Part shown: positions 1 through 10,244 of the stretch, piece after piece | Layout of the letters: each line of letters starts with the position of its first letter | Position numbering within the stretch: position 1 is the stretch's first letter | DNA from: Acidimicrobium ferrooxidans DSM 10331 | GTDB lineage: Bacteria > Actinomycetota > Acidimicrobiia > Acidimicrobiales > Ilumatobacteraceae | DNA: 64,000 nucleotides | NCBI GenBank assembly: GCA_945900735.1 | Contig: CAMDJX010000001.1 | Coordinates: forward strand, 1 to 64,000 | Reading direction: 5' to 3' | Made by a program: the position numbers and the translations under genes | The notes under the pieces: generated by a model | What the model saw: only the letters and a program-made list of their open reading frames with translations | Told to the model about the DNA's origin: nothing | Databases searched by the model: none

Positions 1-1908
1 TCTGCGCCGCTTGCATTGTTCGGTGGCTCAGTAACTCTTCCGGTAGCCGCTCGCCAAAGCGTGAAGCGCGGTTTGACTGGGTTGGAGTGGGGTGTTGGAG
101 TGCCCGGATCTATCGGCGGCGCTGTACGAATGAATGCTGGTGGTCATGGGTCGGACATGGCGTCATCGCTCGAATCGGTCCGGGTGTTTCATTTGCGCAA
201 AGGAAGGGAGTTCGACCTTGAAACAGATGATCTTGGTTTGCGCTTCAGGGGCTCTGCACTCACTGATCATCACCTGGTGTTGAGCGCGACGTTGCGATTG
301 GGTTGGCTGTCGGAAGGCGACTCGGGTGAGGACAGGCTGACCGAAATTGTGCGCTGGCGTCGAGAGAATCAGCCGGGCGGGCAGAACGCAGGTTCTGTAT
401 TCGTCAACCCAGTTCCAGGAGAAGTGTCAGCAGGGGCGCTAATCGACGAGTGCGGCCTGCGTGGTTTCCGTATTGGTACTGCGCAGGTGTCGGAGAAGCA
501 CGCAAATTTCATCCAAGCAGATGAAGGCGGCTTGTCCCACGATGTAGTTGCGGTGATGGCCGAAGTTCGGCGGCGTGTGTATGAACAGCACGGACATCAA
601 CTACGAAGCGAAATTCGCCTCGTAGGTTTTGATGCTGAAGCCAACCCGCAGTTCGCGGATGTGCTGTCGAGCGAATCCGACACCAGCGTTGCAACTATTC
701 GTTTGGAACAGATCATTGAGCGCATCGTGACCAGCGAGTCTCGTCCAGACGCCTCAATTCCGCTTTCGGTGCTCAGCGGTTCACAACTTCCCGCTCAAGA
801 AGCAGACCTTTCGCCTGAAGTGTTGGACGAATTGCGTGAGGCATTTGCTAAAGACCCAACTGGTGGAATCGCGCAGCCAGAAACTTCGCGAGTTGTGATT
901 GTAGATCCGTCGATAGTGGAGATGGAACCGGTGGAGGAAATAGATCCAACGACGGGAGGAACGGGTTCATCCTCAACCAGAGTGGTCATTGTCGACGAGG
1001 ACTTGCGCCAATCAACGGACGATGACTTTCCGGCCGACACCGCATCGCAAACAGTTCATCACGCTCCCACAAGCACCCGGGTGCGGATTTTTGACGAAGA
1101 CGGTTCGGATGTTTCACTCGCAGAGATAGTCGAACCTGCGCAGTGGGGTGCCACGGGATCTATTCGCAACCGATTAGCGAGATTGTTCAGGCGCGACGGT
1201 ACGGCAACCAAAAATAGACGCAAACAGTTGCTTATCGCGGGTGCTTCTGCTGTCGGTTTTCTATCCTTGACGATCGTCCTTCTGGCGTCGCCAATTTTTT
1301 CGGTTCGCAACGTAAAAGTTGAAGGTGTGCGATACGCCAATTCTGAGTTGATCGAAAGTGTTGTCTCGTCTCTGAAGGGCGAATCAGTGTTGACAGTGGA
1401 TACCAATGTGCTGCAGGACCGCTTGGAAAGCGACCCATGGATCGAATCCTCGCGAATAAAGACATATTTGCCAAGTACTGCCGTAATTGAGATCAACGAG
1501 AGGATTCCTGCCGCGTGGTTTGTCGGCGTCGACAATCGTGCGCGCGTAATTGATGTGGATGGCCTTGTTCTGGCGGTGCTCGACGGAAGGCCTACCGAGT
1601 ACATGCTGATCGATGGTGTCGGCCCGAATCTCATTGCCGGTGCAACGACTGCGCCGGAGTACCGCGCCGCAGCACAACTCGCGCAGTCGATTCCCGTTGA
1701 GATCCAGACGCTCGTCAAAAACCTGGGGGTTGGCGGGTCCGACTCTGTCACGATGACCCTGACTACGGGAACTCTGGTGAAGTTCGGTGAGCCAGTGGAT
1801 ATGCGTAACAAGCTGGTCAATGTGGTCGTCCTGTTACGTCGTCAAGACCCCAATGGAATCCTAGAAATCGATGTCTCCGGAGGGACTCCGGTCGTTAAAT
1901 CCGCATAA
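1..1908 (+). CDS. murB-ftsQ: MurB (UDP-N-acetylenolpyruvoylglucosamine reductase) fused in frame to FtsQ (POTRA division protein); 5' end lies outside the window
   Basis: Frame open from nt 1. MurB motifs GLEWGVGVPGSIGGAVRMNAGGHG and NAGSVFVNP, then a ~190 aa linker, a TM segment (LLIAGASAVGFLSLTIVLLASPIF) and a POTRA-like FSVRNVKVEGVRYANSELIESVV segment; directly upstream of ftsZ. Confidence 0.88.
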   Translation, partial: SAPLALFGGSVTLPVAARQSVKRGLTGLEWGVGVPGSIGGAVRMNAGGHGSDMASSLESVRVFHLRKGREFDLETDDLGLRFRGSALTDHHLVLSATLRLGWLSEGDSGEDRLTEIVRWRRENQPGGQNAGSVFVNPVPGEVSAGALIDECGLRGFRIGTAQVSEKHANFIQADEGGLSHDVVAVMAEVRRRVYEQHGHQLRSEIRLVGFDAEANPQFADVLSSESDTSVATIRLEQIIERIVTSESRPDASIPLSVLSGSQLPAQEADLSPEVLDELREAFAKDPTGGIAQPETSRVVIVDPSIVEMEPVEEIDPTTGGTGSSSTRVVIVDEDLRQSTDDDFPADTASQTVHHAPTSTRVRIFDEDGSDVSLAEIVEPAQWGATGSIRNRLARLFRRDGTATKNRRKQLLIAGASAVGFLSLTIVLLASPIFSVRNVKVEGVRYANSELIESVVSSLKGESVLTVDTNVLQDRLESDPWIESSRIKTYLPSTAVIEINERIPAAWFVGVDNRARVIDVDGLVLAVLDGRPTEYMLIDGVGPNLIAGATTAPEYRAAAQLAQSIPVEIQTLVKNLGVGGSDSVTMTLTTGTLVKFGEPVDMRNKLVNVVVLLRRQDPNGILEIDVSGGTPVVKSA

Positions 1909-2043
1909 AAGTAGCGGTTTTCGGTGGGACTGAATGCGGTATGGCTCGGGGCAACCCTCGTTTTATGTAAGGCTGAAGGGCAAGTTAAAAAAGTACATAC
2001 GGTTTTTTCGATGCTTCCCATCGATCGCAGGAGGAAAATAACT

Positions 2044-3150
2044 ATGGCTGGTGCCCCACAGAACTATCTCGCAGTGATCAAAGTGATCGGTGTCGGTGGT
2101 GGTGGCGTTAATGCCATCAACCGAATGATCGACGCAGGTTTGCGAGGAGTCGAGTTCGTTGCGGTGAACACCGACGCCCAGGCTCTGTTGATGAGTGATG
2201 CTGACTTCAAGATCGATATTGGTCGCGAGCTCACTCGCGGTTTAGGCGCTGGAAGCGATCCAGAAATCGGTCGTGAAGCTGCAGAGACTTCGCGCGCAGA
2301 CATCGAAGAGCTTGTGAGTGGAGCCGACATGGTGTTCATCACTGCAGGTGAAGGTGGTGGCACCGGCACGGGAGCCGCGCCGATCATCGCTGAAATCGCT
2401 CGCGCTGCCGGCGCACTTACGGTGGGCATCGTTACACGCCCATTTGGTTTCGAAGGTCGACGTCGCTCGCTGCAAGCCGAGTCCGGAATCAACAAATTGA
2501 AAGACAAAGTAGACACGTTGATCATCATTCCGAACGAACGGTTGCTCTCCGTTGCTACCGACAAGACGAGCCTGCTCGATGCCTTCCGCAAAGCGGATGA
2601 TGTATTGCTGCAGGGTGTTGCGGGTATTACCAACCTGATCACTACGCCTGGCCTGATCAACACCGACTTCGCCGACGTCAAAATGATTTTGACAAACGCG
2701 GGCAGCGCACTCATGGGCACCGGTAAAGCAACTGGCGACAACCGAGCAATCAATGCCGCAAACGCAGCCATTAACTCACCGCTGCTCGAATCCTCAATTG
2801 AGGGTGCACGCGGCATTCTGCTCAACATCACTGGCCCGTCCGACATGGGCTTGTTCGAATTGAACTCGGCTGCCGAAATCGTTCATGGCGTTGCGCATCA
2901 AGACGCCAACATCATTTTCGGAACCGTTATCGACGATGAGCTTGAAGATGAAGTTCGCGTCACGGTCATCGCAGCAGGGTTCGATCGAACCGAGTCATCG
3001 GGCTCGCGCGCTGCAGCTCGTGACCAACGGTCAGGCGACGGGCGTCCAGGTGAAAACAAGGGCAGCCGTTTGAAAGAGTTGTTTGGTTCCGGAGAAGATC
3101 CGTTGCGTGATGACAGCGACGGCCTCGACGTACCTTCGTTCTTGAAATAA
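2044..3150 (+). CDS. ftsZ: Cell division protein FtsZ
   Basis: Tubulin signature [11 protein letters not shown]-terminal peptide [16 protein letters not shown] Shine-Dalgarno before ATG 2044 (the listed ORF start at 1924 is too early). Confidence 0.97.
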   Translation: MAGAPQNYLAVIKVIGVGGGGVNAINRMIDAGLRGVEFVAVNTDAQALLMSDADFKIDIGRELTRGLGAGSDPEIGREAAETSRADIEELVSGADMVFITAGEGGGTGTGAAPIIAEIARAAGALTVGIVTRPFGFEGRRRSLQAESGINKLKDKVDTLIIIPNERLLSVATDKTSLLDAFRKADDVLLQGVAGITNLITTPGLINTDFADVKMILTNAGSALMGTGKATGDNRAINAANAAINSPLLESSIEGARGILLNITGPSDMGLFELNSAAEIVHGVAHQDANIIFGTVIDDELEDEVRVTVIAAGFDRTESSGSRAAARDQRSGDGRPGENKGSRLKELFGSGEDPLRDDSDGLDVPSFLK

Positions 3151-3166
3151 CACTTTTCAATCGGGC

Positions 3167-3814
3167 GTGAACGCCGCAGAGGTAGCACAGCGTGTTGCAA
3201 CAGTGCGTCAGCGCATTGTTGATTCTGGCGGTATGCATGTATCGCTCGTTGCGGTGACAAAGACGTTTGACGAATCTTCGTGGCATGCGGCTCGAGAAGC
3301 AGGCGCTGACGGAATCGGTGAAAACTATGCACAAGAGATTGTAGCTAAAGCCCAAGAGGTTCCAGTCGAGCTTCGACCGCCTGTGCACTTCATCGGACAG
3401 TTGCAAAGTAACAAAGTGAAGTCGCTGGTCGGGATCGTGGACGTGTGGCAATCCGTGGATCGGGCCTCGATTATCGATGAGATCATTCGTCGAAGCCCTA
3501 ACGAAACGGCCCGCATGTATGTGCAGGTCAACACGACAAATGAGCTTGGGAAGGGTGGTTGCGAGCCCGATTCTGTGGCGGACTTAGTGGCCCACGCGAC
3601 AAGGATTGGGGCAGTTGTGGAAGGCCTGATGACGGTGGGCCCAACCGACGGTGATGCGGTCAAAACTCGGATGGCTTTCCGTTTGTTGCGATCCATGGCG
3701 AGCGATCTCGGTCTCCATGGGTTGAGCATGGGGATGACAAACGACCTTGAGATTGCCGTGGAAGAGGGTTCGACATTGGTTCGCGTCGGCTCGGCCATTT
3801 TTGGCAGTCGCTAA
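3167..3814 (+). CDS. YggS/PROSC-family PLP-binding protein
   Basis: VAVTKTF, GENYAQE, HFIGQLQSNK, LSMGMTNDLEIAVEEGSTLVRVGSAIFG motifs. Confidence 0.93.
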   Translation: MNAAEVAQRVATVRQRIVDSGGMHVSLVAVTKTFDESSWHAAREAGADGIGENYAQEIVAKAQEVPVELRPPVHFIGQLQSNKVKSLVGIVDVWQSVDRASIIDEIIRRSPNETARMYVQVNTTNELGKGGCEPDSVADLVAHATRIGAVVEGLMTVGPTDGDAVKTRMAFRLLRSMASDLGLHGLSMGMTNDLEIAVEEGSTLVRVGSAIFGSR

Positions 3815-3873
3815 CGTACGGGATAGACACGAATAACGCGCACGAATATGCGTGTTGGGCTAGTCTTTCGGGG

Positions 3874-4413
3874 ATGTCAATGTTTCGAAAAGCAATGGAT
3901 TACCTGGGTCTCGGGCCAGATGATGCATATGACGATTACGACGCTTCCGTGGCGCAAGTTCGCCCAGAGCGCCAGCGGCAATCTCGCGCCCCACAAGGCC
4001 GTTCTACGCGTCCCGTCGCTCAAGAATACGACGATTACGAAGAAGAGTACGACGAGCCAATGCCAGAACCACGAGCGGTGCGAGCAAGGCAGCCACAAGT
4101 CCGTGACGACTCCAGCGTGCAGCTGCGTCCTTCCTCAAATCGTTCGGTGCCAACGGTGCGTCCACTTTCAGTTTCAACGGCCGAAGCAGTGACTGTTCGC
4201 CCAACTCGCTACGACCAAGCCAAAGATATTGCAGACTTGTTGAAGTCCGGTCAACCTGTTGTCATGAACATCTCCGGCGCCGATGAAGAAACTGCGCGCC
4301 GTCTCATCGATTTCGTGTCAGGTCTTGTCTATGGGCTCGAAGGTCAGATCGAAAAAGTTTCACCAGGTGCATTTTTAATTAAGCCTTCCGGAGTCCGCGT
4401 CACACGCGGCTAA
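3874..4413 (+). CDS. sepF: Cell division protein SepF
   Basis: N-terminal MSMFRKAMDYLGLG, disordered linker, C-terminal DIADLLKSGQPVVMNISGADEETARRLIDFVSGLVYGLEGQIEKVSPGAFLIKP. Confidence 0.95.
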   Translation: MSMFRKAMDYLGLGPDDAYDDYDASVAQVRPERQRQSRAPQGRSTRPVAQEYDDYEEEYDEPMPEPRAVRARQPQVRDDSSVQLRPSSNRSVPTVRPLSVSTAEAVTVRPTRYDQAKDIADLLKSGQPVVMNISGADEETARRLIDFVSGLVYGLEGQIEKVSPGAFLIKPSGVRVTRG

Positions 4414-4429
4414 CGAAACGACATCACTC

Positions 4430-4684
4430 ATGATCAGAGAGTTGCTTTGCCAGTTAGTTAGTTTTTATGTGTTGCTAATCATCATTCGGGTAATTAGTTC
4501 ATGGTTTCCAGCCAACCCAAATGGCCCTTTTGGTCAGATCATTCGCTTAGTCTTTCGCGCAACAGATCCTGTCTTGCTGCCAGTTCGGCGCGCGGTGCCA
4601 TTTGCTGGTCCACTCGATTTGTCGCCGATCATTGTTGTGCTATTTCTCAATATCGTCGTTCAACAATTCATTCTCGGCTGCTAG
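4430..4684 (+). CDS. YggT family membrane protein
   Basis: ISSWFPANPNGPFGQIIRLVFRATDPVLLPVRRAVP; follows sepF. Confidence 0.9.
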   Translation: MIRELLCQLVSFYVLLIIIRVISSWFPANPNGPFGQIIRLVFRATDPVLLPVRRAVPFAGPLDLSPIIVVLFLNIVVQQFILGC

Positions 4685-4724
4685 TTCCTGCACCCCGAGT
4701 GCCAAAGCCGTACACTGACGCACC

Positions 4725-7700
4725 GTGACGTATCCATCGGTAGAGCCGCAGCCAAAGTTTCCGGCGCTTGAAAACGAGACGCTTGCATATTGGGCGAGTG
4801 ACAAAACGTTTGAGGCATCTATCGCGCAACACGAGGCTGGCGCAAACGGCGAAAACGAGTACGTCTTCTACGACGGGCCACCATTTGCGAACGGACTTCC
4901 TCACTACGGTCACTTGCTGACGGGTTTCGTCAAGGATGCCGTGCCCCGCTATCAGACCATGCGTGGCAAGCGTGTAGAGCGTCGATTTGGCTGGGATTGT
5001 CACGGTTTGCCTGCAGAAGCCGAAGCTGAAAGACAATTGGGTATTTCGGGTACACAAGCAATCACAGATTTTGGAATTGAGAAATTCAATGACTATTGCA
5101 AAGTTTCGGTTTTGCAATACACCAGTGATTGGGAGCGTTACGTAACGCGTCAAGCCCGTTGGGTCGACTTCGCCAACGATTACAAGACTCTTGATATGCC
5201 TTACATGGAGAGTGTGATGTGGGCATTCAAGACCCTTTGGGACAAGGGGCTTATTTATGAAGGCTTCCGCGTTTTGCCCTACTCATGGGCTCTTGAAACG
5301 CCGCTTTCTAACACTGAAACACGCATGGACGATGCGTACAAGCAGGTGCAAGATCCAGCCTTGACCGTTGGGTTTGTCTTAGAAAATGGTGACTCGCTTT
5401 TGGCATGGACAACCACGCCCTGGACATTGCCAAGCAACTTGGCCCTTGCCGTTTCGCCCGATGTTGAATACGTTCGCGTGTCGCATGAAGGCAAGATATT
5501 TGTTATTGCACAGGCTCGACTAGAGGCCTATGCCAAAGAGCTGGAGGGCGCAGAGGTTCTCGAATCAGTATTGGGTTCAACACTTGTCGGTATGCGCTAC
5601 ACGCCGTTGTTCCCGTATTTCGCAGATCATGCGGATGCATTTCGGGTATTGTCGGGTGATTTTGTAACCACAGAAGACGGAACAGGTGTTGTGCATATGG
5701 CTCCCGGTTTCGGTGAAGACGACCAACGCGTATGTAAAGAAAATGGAATAGAGCTCGTAGTCCCGGTCGACAGCAGGGGACAATTTACTAGTGAAGTGCC
5801 CGACTTCCAGGGGCAACTAGTTTTTGATGCAAACCCATTGATTATTCGTGTTCTGAAAGACCGTGGAGTGGTGTTGCGTCACGAAACGTACGATCACGCA
5901 TACCCCCACTGTTGGCGCACGGGCAAGCCACTCATTTATAAGGCCGTAAGTTCTTGGTTCGTCAACGTGACCATGATCAAGGATCGAATGGTCGAACTCA
6001 ACAACACCATTACATGGGTGCCCGAACACTTGCAGCAGGGAAGTTTCGGTAAGTGGCTTGAGAATGCTCGTGATTGGACAATTAGCCGCAACCGCTTTTG
6101 GGGTTCCCCAATTCCTGTTTGGCGAAGCGACGATCCGACGTATCCGCGCATTGATGTGTACGGGAGCGTGGCCGAATTAGAACGCGACTTTGGTGTCAAA
6201 GTTGCTGATTTGCATCGCCCGATCGTTGATGACTTGGTTCGGCCAAACCCAGATGATCCAACAGGCAAATCAATGATGCGTCGGGTGCCCGAAGTGTTGG
6301 ATTGCTGGTTTGAAAGCGGCTCCATGCCGTTTGCTCAAGTGCATTATCCGTTCGAAAACCAAGAATGGTTTGAGAAGCACAACCCAGGCGATTTCATTGT
6401 TGAATACATTGGCCAAACACGCGGATGGTTCTACACGTTGCATGTCTTGGCGACGGCATTGTTTGATCGTCCCGCATTTTCCACCTGTGTCAGCCATGGC
6501 ATTGTCCTCGGCGCGGATGGGGCCAAGATGTCCAAGAGTCTGCGTAACTACCCAGACCCAATGAATGTTTTTGACACCTACGGCGCTGATGCAATGCGCT
6601 GGTATCTCTTGTCTTCATCGATTTTGCGTGGTTCCGACTTTGCCGTCACCGAGGAGGGCATTCGTGACACCGTTCGACAAGTGATGCTGCCGCTTTGGAA
6701 CAGTTGGTATTTCCTTTCGCTGTACGCAAACGCCGAGGCAAAAACTGGATCAATCAGTTATTCGTCGACAAATGTCTTGGACGTATACATCTTTTCCAAA
6801 CTGCACAATCTGGTTGAAGAGACAACAAAGCTGATGGACTCGTACGATCTGTTCGAGGCATGCCAGCAAGTGCGGTCGTTTCTCGATGCTCTGACCAACT
6901 GGTACATCCGTCGTAGCCGTGACCGTTTTTGGGCGGGTGATCAAGAAGCAATCGATACCTTGCACACAACGCTTCAAGTTTTGACACGGGTGATTGCTCC
7001 GCTGTTGCCGCTTACGAGCGAGAAGATATTTCGGGGCCTAACTGGCGAACGCAGTGTTCATTTGCAGTCGTGGCCCTCACCTAACGAGATCCCTTGCAAC
7101 AATGATTTGGTAACAGTGATGGACCAAGTACGAGATGTTTGCAGCAGCACCCTTTCGCTTCGCAAAGTGCACTCCCGTCGGGTTCGTTTGCCGCTATCAA
7201 AGTTGACGGTTGCATCACCACTAGCCGAAGGTTTGCGACCATTTGTTTCCATCATTACCGACGAAGTCAATGTCCAGGAAGTAGTGCTGTCCACGGACGT
7301 TGCCGGTGTTGCGCGGCACGAATTGCAAGTTATTCCAGCCGCACTCGGGCCGAGACTTGGTTCGAATACACAAAAGGTAATTGTCGCTGTCAAGAAGGGC
7401 GATTGGAAGCAAACTGGAGAAACAATTGTTGCTGGCGGTGTCGAATTGCAGCCGCACGAATTCCAGTTGAAACTGATGGCTGCAGTAGGCGACGCAGAGT
7501 CTCTTGCCAGTGCTGCGTTGCAGGATGGCCAGGGGATTGTGCTGCTGGATATTCAGCTATCTCCTGCGCTTCTGGCTGAGGGGGCGGCTCGCGACGTGGT
7601 ACGCGCAGTGCAGCAAGCCCGCCGAGAAGCCAAGCTTTTGGTGTCCGACAGGATCACCCTTACCCTTGGACTTCCGGAAGATCTCGCCCAGCAGATTGCC

Positions 7701-7823
7701 CCATTCATGTCGTACATCGCTACGGAGACGCTGGCGGAGCACACAATGATGGACTCCAATGCGGTACGGGTTACCGATTTGGACGGGACTCCCATCTATG
7801 TCGGGGTTGAGCGACTACGGTAA
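4725..7823 (+). CDS. ileS: Isoleucyl-tRNA synthetase
   Basis: [35 protein letters not shown] motifs; 1032 aa. Confidence 0.97.
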   Translation: MTYPSVEPQPKFPALENETLAYWASDKTFEASIAQHEAGANGENEYVFYDGPPFANGLPHYGHLLTGFVKDAVPRYQTMRGKRVERRFGWDCHGLPAEAEAERQLGISGTQAITDFGIEKFNDYCKVSVLQYTSDWERYVTRQARWVDFANDYKTLDMPYMESVMWAFKTLWDKGLIYEGFRVLPYSWALETPLSNTETRMDDAYKQVQDPALTVGFVLENGDSLLAWTTTPWTLPSNLALAVSPDVEYVRVSHEGKIFVIAQARLEAYAKELEGAEVLESVLGSTLVGMRYTPLFPYFADHADAFRVLSGDFVTTEDGTGVVHMAPGFGEDDQRVCKENGIELVVPVDSRGQFTSEVPDFQGQLVFDANPLIIRVLKDRGVVLRHETYDHAYPHCWRTGKPLIYKAVSSWFVNVTMIKDRMVELNNTITWVPEHLQQGSFGKWLENARDWTISRNRFWGSPIPVWRSDDPTYPRIDVYGSVAELERDFGVKVADLHRPIVDDLVRPNPDDPTGKSMMRRVPEVLDCWFESGSMPFAQVHYPFENQEWFEKHNPGDFIVEYIGQTRGWFYTLHVLATALFDRPAFSTCVSHGIVLGADGAKMSKSLRNYPDPMNVFDTYGADAMRWYLLSSSILRGSDFAVTEEGIRDTVRQVMLPLWNSWYFLSLYANAEAKTGSISYSSTNVLDVYIFSKLHNLVEETTKLMDSYDLFEACQQVRSFLDALTNWYIRRSRDRFWAGDQEAIDTLHTTLQVLTRVIAPLLPLTSEKIFRGLTGERSVHLQSWPSPNEIPCNNDLVTVMDQVRDVCSSTLSLRKVHSRRVRLPLSKLTVASPLAEGLRPFVSIITDEVNVQEVVLSTDVAGVARHELQVIPAALGPRLGSNTQKVIVAVKKGDWKQTGETIVAGGVELQPHEFQLKLMAAVGDAESLASAALQDGQGIVLLDIQLSPALLAEGAARDVVRAVQQARREAKLLVSDRITLTLGLPEDLAQQIAPFMSYIATETLAEHTMMDSNAVRVTDLDGTPIYVGVERLR

Positions 7824-7843
7824 AGCGCCAAGTCAGGGAGAGT

Positions 7844-8830
7844 GTGATGCCTACATCAAAAAAGAAGATCGCTAAAAAGAAGCCGGTAGCTAAGAAAAAG
7901 TCGGCGCCGAAGAATGTACCTGCAGCGAAGAAAGCTGCAGCCAAGAAGAAGGCCGAGTTGGCCAAGAAGTTGGCTGCTAAGAAGAAGGCTGATGCCCTGA
8001 AAGCTGCGGCAAAAAAGAAGGCCGAATTGGCCAAGAAGTTGGCCGCCAATAAGAAGGAAGCTGCCAGGAAAAAGATCGAGGCCCAGAAATTGGCAACAGC
8101 CAAAAAGGCCGCCGAAGCCGCCAAGAAGAAGGCGAAGCGCGAGGCCGAGATTGCCAAAAAGAAACTTGCTGCCGAGCGAAAGAAACAACAGATCATTGCT
8201 CAAAAACAGAAGATTCTTGCGGCCAAGGAAAAGGCCAAGGAAAAAGCTCGCGTCGAAGCGGAGCGACTAGCTGCCAAAGCTGCTCTTGAGGCAGAACGCA
8301 ATGCAGCACGTGAGGCTAAAGAGGCTGCACGTTTGTTGGCGTTGGCAGAAAAAGAAGCAGCTCGAGAAGCAGCGCTTCGCGCCAAGAGGAAACCAGAGCC
8401 ACCGCCACGTCCGCCAATTATCAAAACCGAGTTCGTAGACGGTCTGCAAGCAACAAAAGAGTTTGATCTCAAGTTCCTCACATCCCAACGGGAAATGTTG
8501 TTGGAGAAGCGTGGGCTACTTACGCGTCAGGCGGTGCGGTTAGAAGATGAGGCGAATGCGATGATTGAAGACGTCGAAATGGGAGACGTGCAGTTTGACG
8601 AAGAGGGTGGCGAAGGCGACACCATGGTTGTCGAGCGCGAGCGCGACTTGATGTTGTCCGCACAGGCACGACAAGAAGTCGAAGAAATTGATGCCGCACT
8701 CGAGCGTTTGAAATCGGGAGAGTACGGATACTCGGTACACAGTGGTATGCCAATTCCTCGCGAACGCTTGAAAGCAATTCCGTGGACGACCGAATCGGTG
8801 CAAGAGCGCGTCGGTGGCATTGGTCGTTAA
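7844..8830 (+). CDS. DksA/TraR-like C-terminal region with a long Lys/Ala-rich histone-like N-terminal arm; zinc-finger cysteines absent
   Basis: N-terminal (AAAKKKAELAKKLAA) repeats; C-terminal EEIDAALERLKSGEYGYSVHSGMPIPRERLKAIPWTTESVQE aligns by eye to the DksA/TraR finger with S/S/S/E replacing C/C/C/C. Confidence 0.75.
   Translation: MMPTSKKKIAKKKPVAKKKSAPKNVPAAKKAAAKKKAELAKKLAAKKKADALKAAAKKKAELAKKLAANKKEAARKKIEAQKLATAKKAAEAAKKKAKREAEIAKKKLAAERKKQQIIAQKQKILAAKEKAKEKARVEAERLAAKAALEAERNAAREAKEAARLLALAEKEAAREAALRAKRKPEPPPRPPIIKTEFVDGLQATKEFDLKFLTSQREMLLEKRGLLTRQAVRLEDEANAMIEDVEMGDVQFDEEGGEGDTMVVERERDLMLSAQARQEVEEIDAALERLKSGEYGYSVHSGMPIPRERLKAIPWTTESVQERVGGIGR
7934..8071 (+). repeat. Two tandem 69-bp (23-aa) units in the DksA-like gene
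   Basis: AAAKKKAELAKKLAAKKKADALK followed by AAAKKKAELAKKLAANKKEAARK. Confidence 0.8.
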
Positions 8831-9336
8831 TGACCGATAGTCGGCGAATTCGTCGATTGAGCATTTCTATCGCAGTTGTTGTGGCGGTGCTTGATCAGAT
8901 AACAAAACACTGGGCGCTCAACAAATACAACGACGGATCATTTACCGACCTCGTTGGTTCGTTGCGATTTAAGCTCACCTATAACCAGGGCATGGCGTTT
9001 TCGCGGGGCACCGGCGTCGGGCCTGTCATCGGGGTTTTGGCACTCATCATTATCGCGGTCATGTTGCTGTCGTTGAAGCGTGCCGATACTCGGTCCTCCC
9101 GTATTGCGGCAGGGCTGATCATTGGTGGTGCGGCTGGAAACGTTTTGGACAGAGCGTTTAGGGGGTCTGGATGGATGCGAGGCGCGGTCATTGATTTCAT
9201 CGATCTCCAGTGGTGGCCTGTGTTCAATGTCGCCGATGTAGCGATCGTTTCGGGTGCGATACTGATGATGCTCTCGCTGATCATGGAAAAGCGTGAACCA
9301 TCCGCAGTACAAGCAGAGGCAAAACATGTTGATTGA
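8830..9336 (+). CDS. lspA: Lipoprotein signal peptidase
   Basis: LDQITKHWAL, NQGMAFS, GGAAGNVLDRAF, VIDFIDLQWWPVFNVADVAI; start overlaps the preceding stop (TAATG). Confidence 0.94.
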   Translation: MTDSRRIRRLSISIAVVVAVLDQITKHWALNKYNDGSFTDLVGSLRFKLTYNQGMAFSRGTGVGPVIGVLALIIIAVMLLSLKRADTRSSRIAAGLIIGGAAGNVLDRAFRGSGWMRGAVIDFIDLQWWPVFNVADVAIVSGAILMMLSLIMEKREPSAVQAEAKHVD

Positions 9337-10240
9337 ACTTATTCCCGCGGCGTTACACGAACAACGATTAGATCGGGTTGTCTCGCTCATCTCCGACATC
9401 AGCCGCGCGTCGACTGCAACCCTTATTTCGGTTGGCGGGGTTCAAGTTGATGGTGTGATTGCGACCGCTGGCAAAGTGAAGGTTCGAGAAGGTCAGCAAG
9501 TAGCAATTGATACGTCGTTATTGCCGCGTAAAGAGTTGCCGCAGCCAGATCCAACGATTTCTCTCGACATTGTGTATCAAGATTTGGATGTAGCCGTAAT
9601 CAATAAGGCTCCCGGAATGGTGGTGCACCCAGGTGCGGGCAACCCTGTCGGAACAATGGTCAACGGTGCGCTTGCACTTTTCCCCGAAATGGCCACTGTG
9701 GGTGACACGTTGAGGCCAGGTGTTGTGCATCGTTTAGATGCGGGAACAACCGGATTAATGGTGATGGCTCGTACACAAAAGGCTTACGATTTTTTGGTTG
9801 ATGCGCTTTCTCGTCGTGATGTCACTCGAAAGTATGTTGCTTTGGTGTGGGGTCACCCAAGCGTGCAGGAGGGCATCATTGATGCACCGATTGGTCGCGA
9901 TCACAGAGACCCTACGAAAATGGCAGTAATGGTGGATGGTAAGTCGGCTCGAACGAAGTTTGACGTAGTTCGCCTCTTCGATTTACCGCAGCCATGCGCA
10001 CTCATCGAATGCCAATTAGAGACTGGGCGAACTCATCAGATTCGTGTTCACCTGGACTCCATTGGGCATCCCGTTGTGGGCGACGCAACATATGGCGGCG
10101 CTCGAAGTTCGCTTTCGTGCTCTCGACCAATGTTGCACGCAACTGCATTGAGTTTTGCTCACCCTGATTCCGGAGAAGAGATGGGTTTCGAGGTGCCAAT
10201 CCCAGATGATATGAATCAGATCGTTGGGCGTTGCTCGTAG
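9326..10240 (+). CDS. rluD: RluD-family pseudouridine synthase
   Basis: PGMVVHPGAGN, VVHRLDAGTTGLMVMA, TGRTHQIRVHLDSIGHPVVGD motifs. Confidence 0.94.
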   Translation: MLIELIPAALHEQRLDRVVSLISDISRASTATLISVGGVQVDGVIATAGKVKVREGQQVAIDTSLLPRKELPQPDPTISLDIVYQDLDVAVINKAPGMVVHPGAGNPVGTMVNGALALFPEMATVGDTLRPGVVHRLDAGTTGLMVMARTQKAYDFLVDALSRRDVTRKYVALVWGHPSVQEGIIDAPIGRDHRDPTKMAVMVDGKSARTKFDVVRLFDLPQPCALIECQLETGRTHQIRVHLDSIGHPVVGDATYGGARSSLSCSRPMLHATALSFAHPDSGEEMGFEVPIPDDMNQIVGRCS

Positions 10241-10244
10241 AAGT

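Noticed and set aside
1059-1820. 253 aa minus-strand ORF opposite the murB-ftsQ fusion
   Set aside because: Fully antisense to a well-supported coding region; low-complexity Ser/Thr/Arg composition typical of frame shadows.
2064-2846. 260 aa minus-strand ORF opposite ftsZ
   Set aside because: Shadow ORF caused by ftsZ codon usage; no recognisable motif.
7771-8196. 141 aa minus-strand ORF rich in Phe/Leu/Ala looking like a membrane protein
   Set aside because: It is the reverse complement of the Lys/Ala repeat arm; AAG/GCC codons read antisense as CTT/GGC, giving artificial hydrophobicity.
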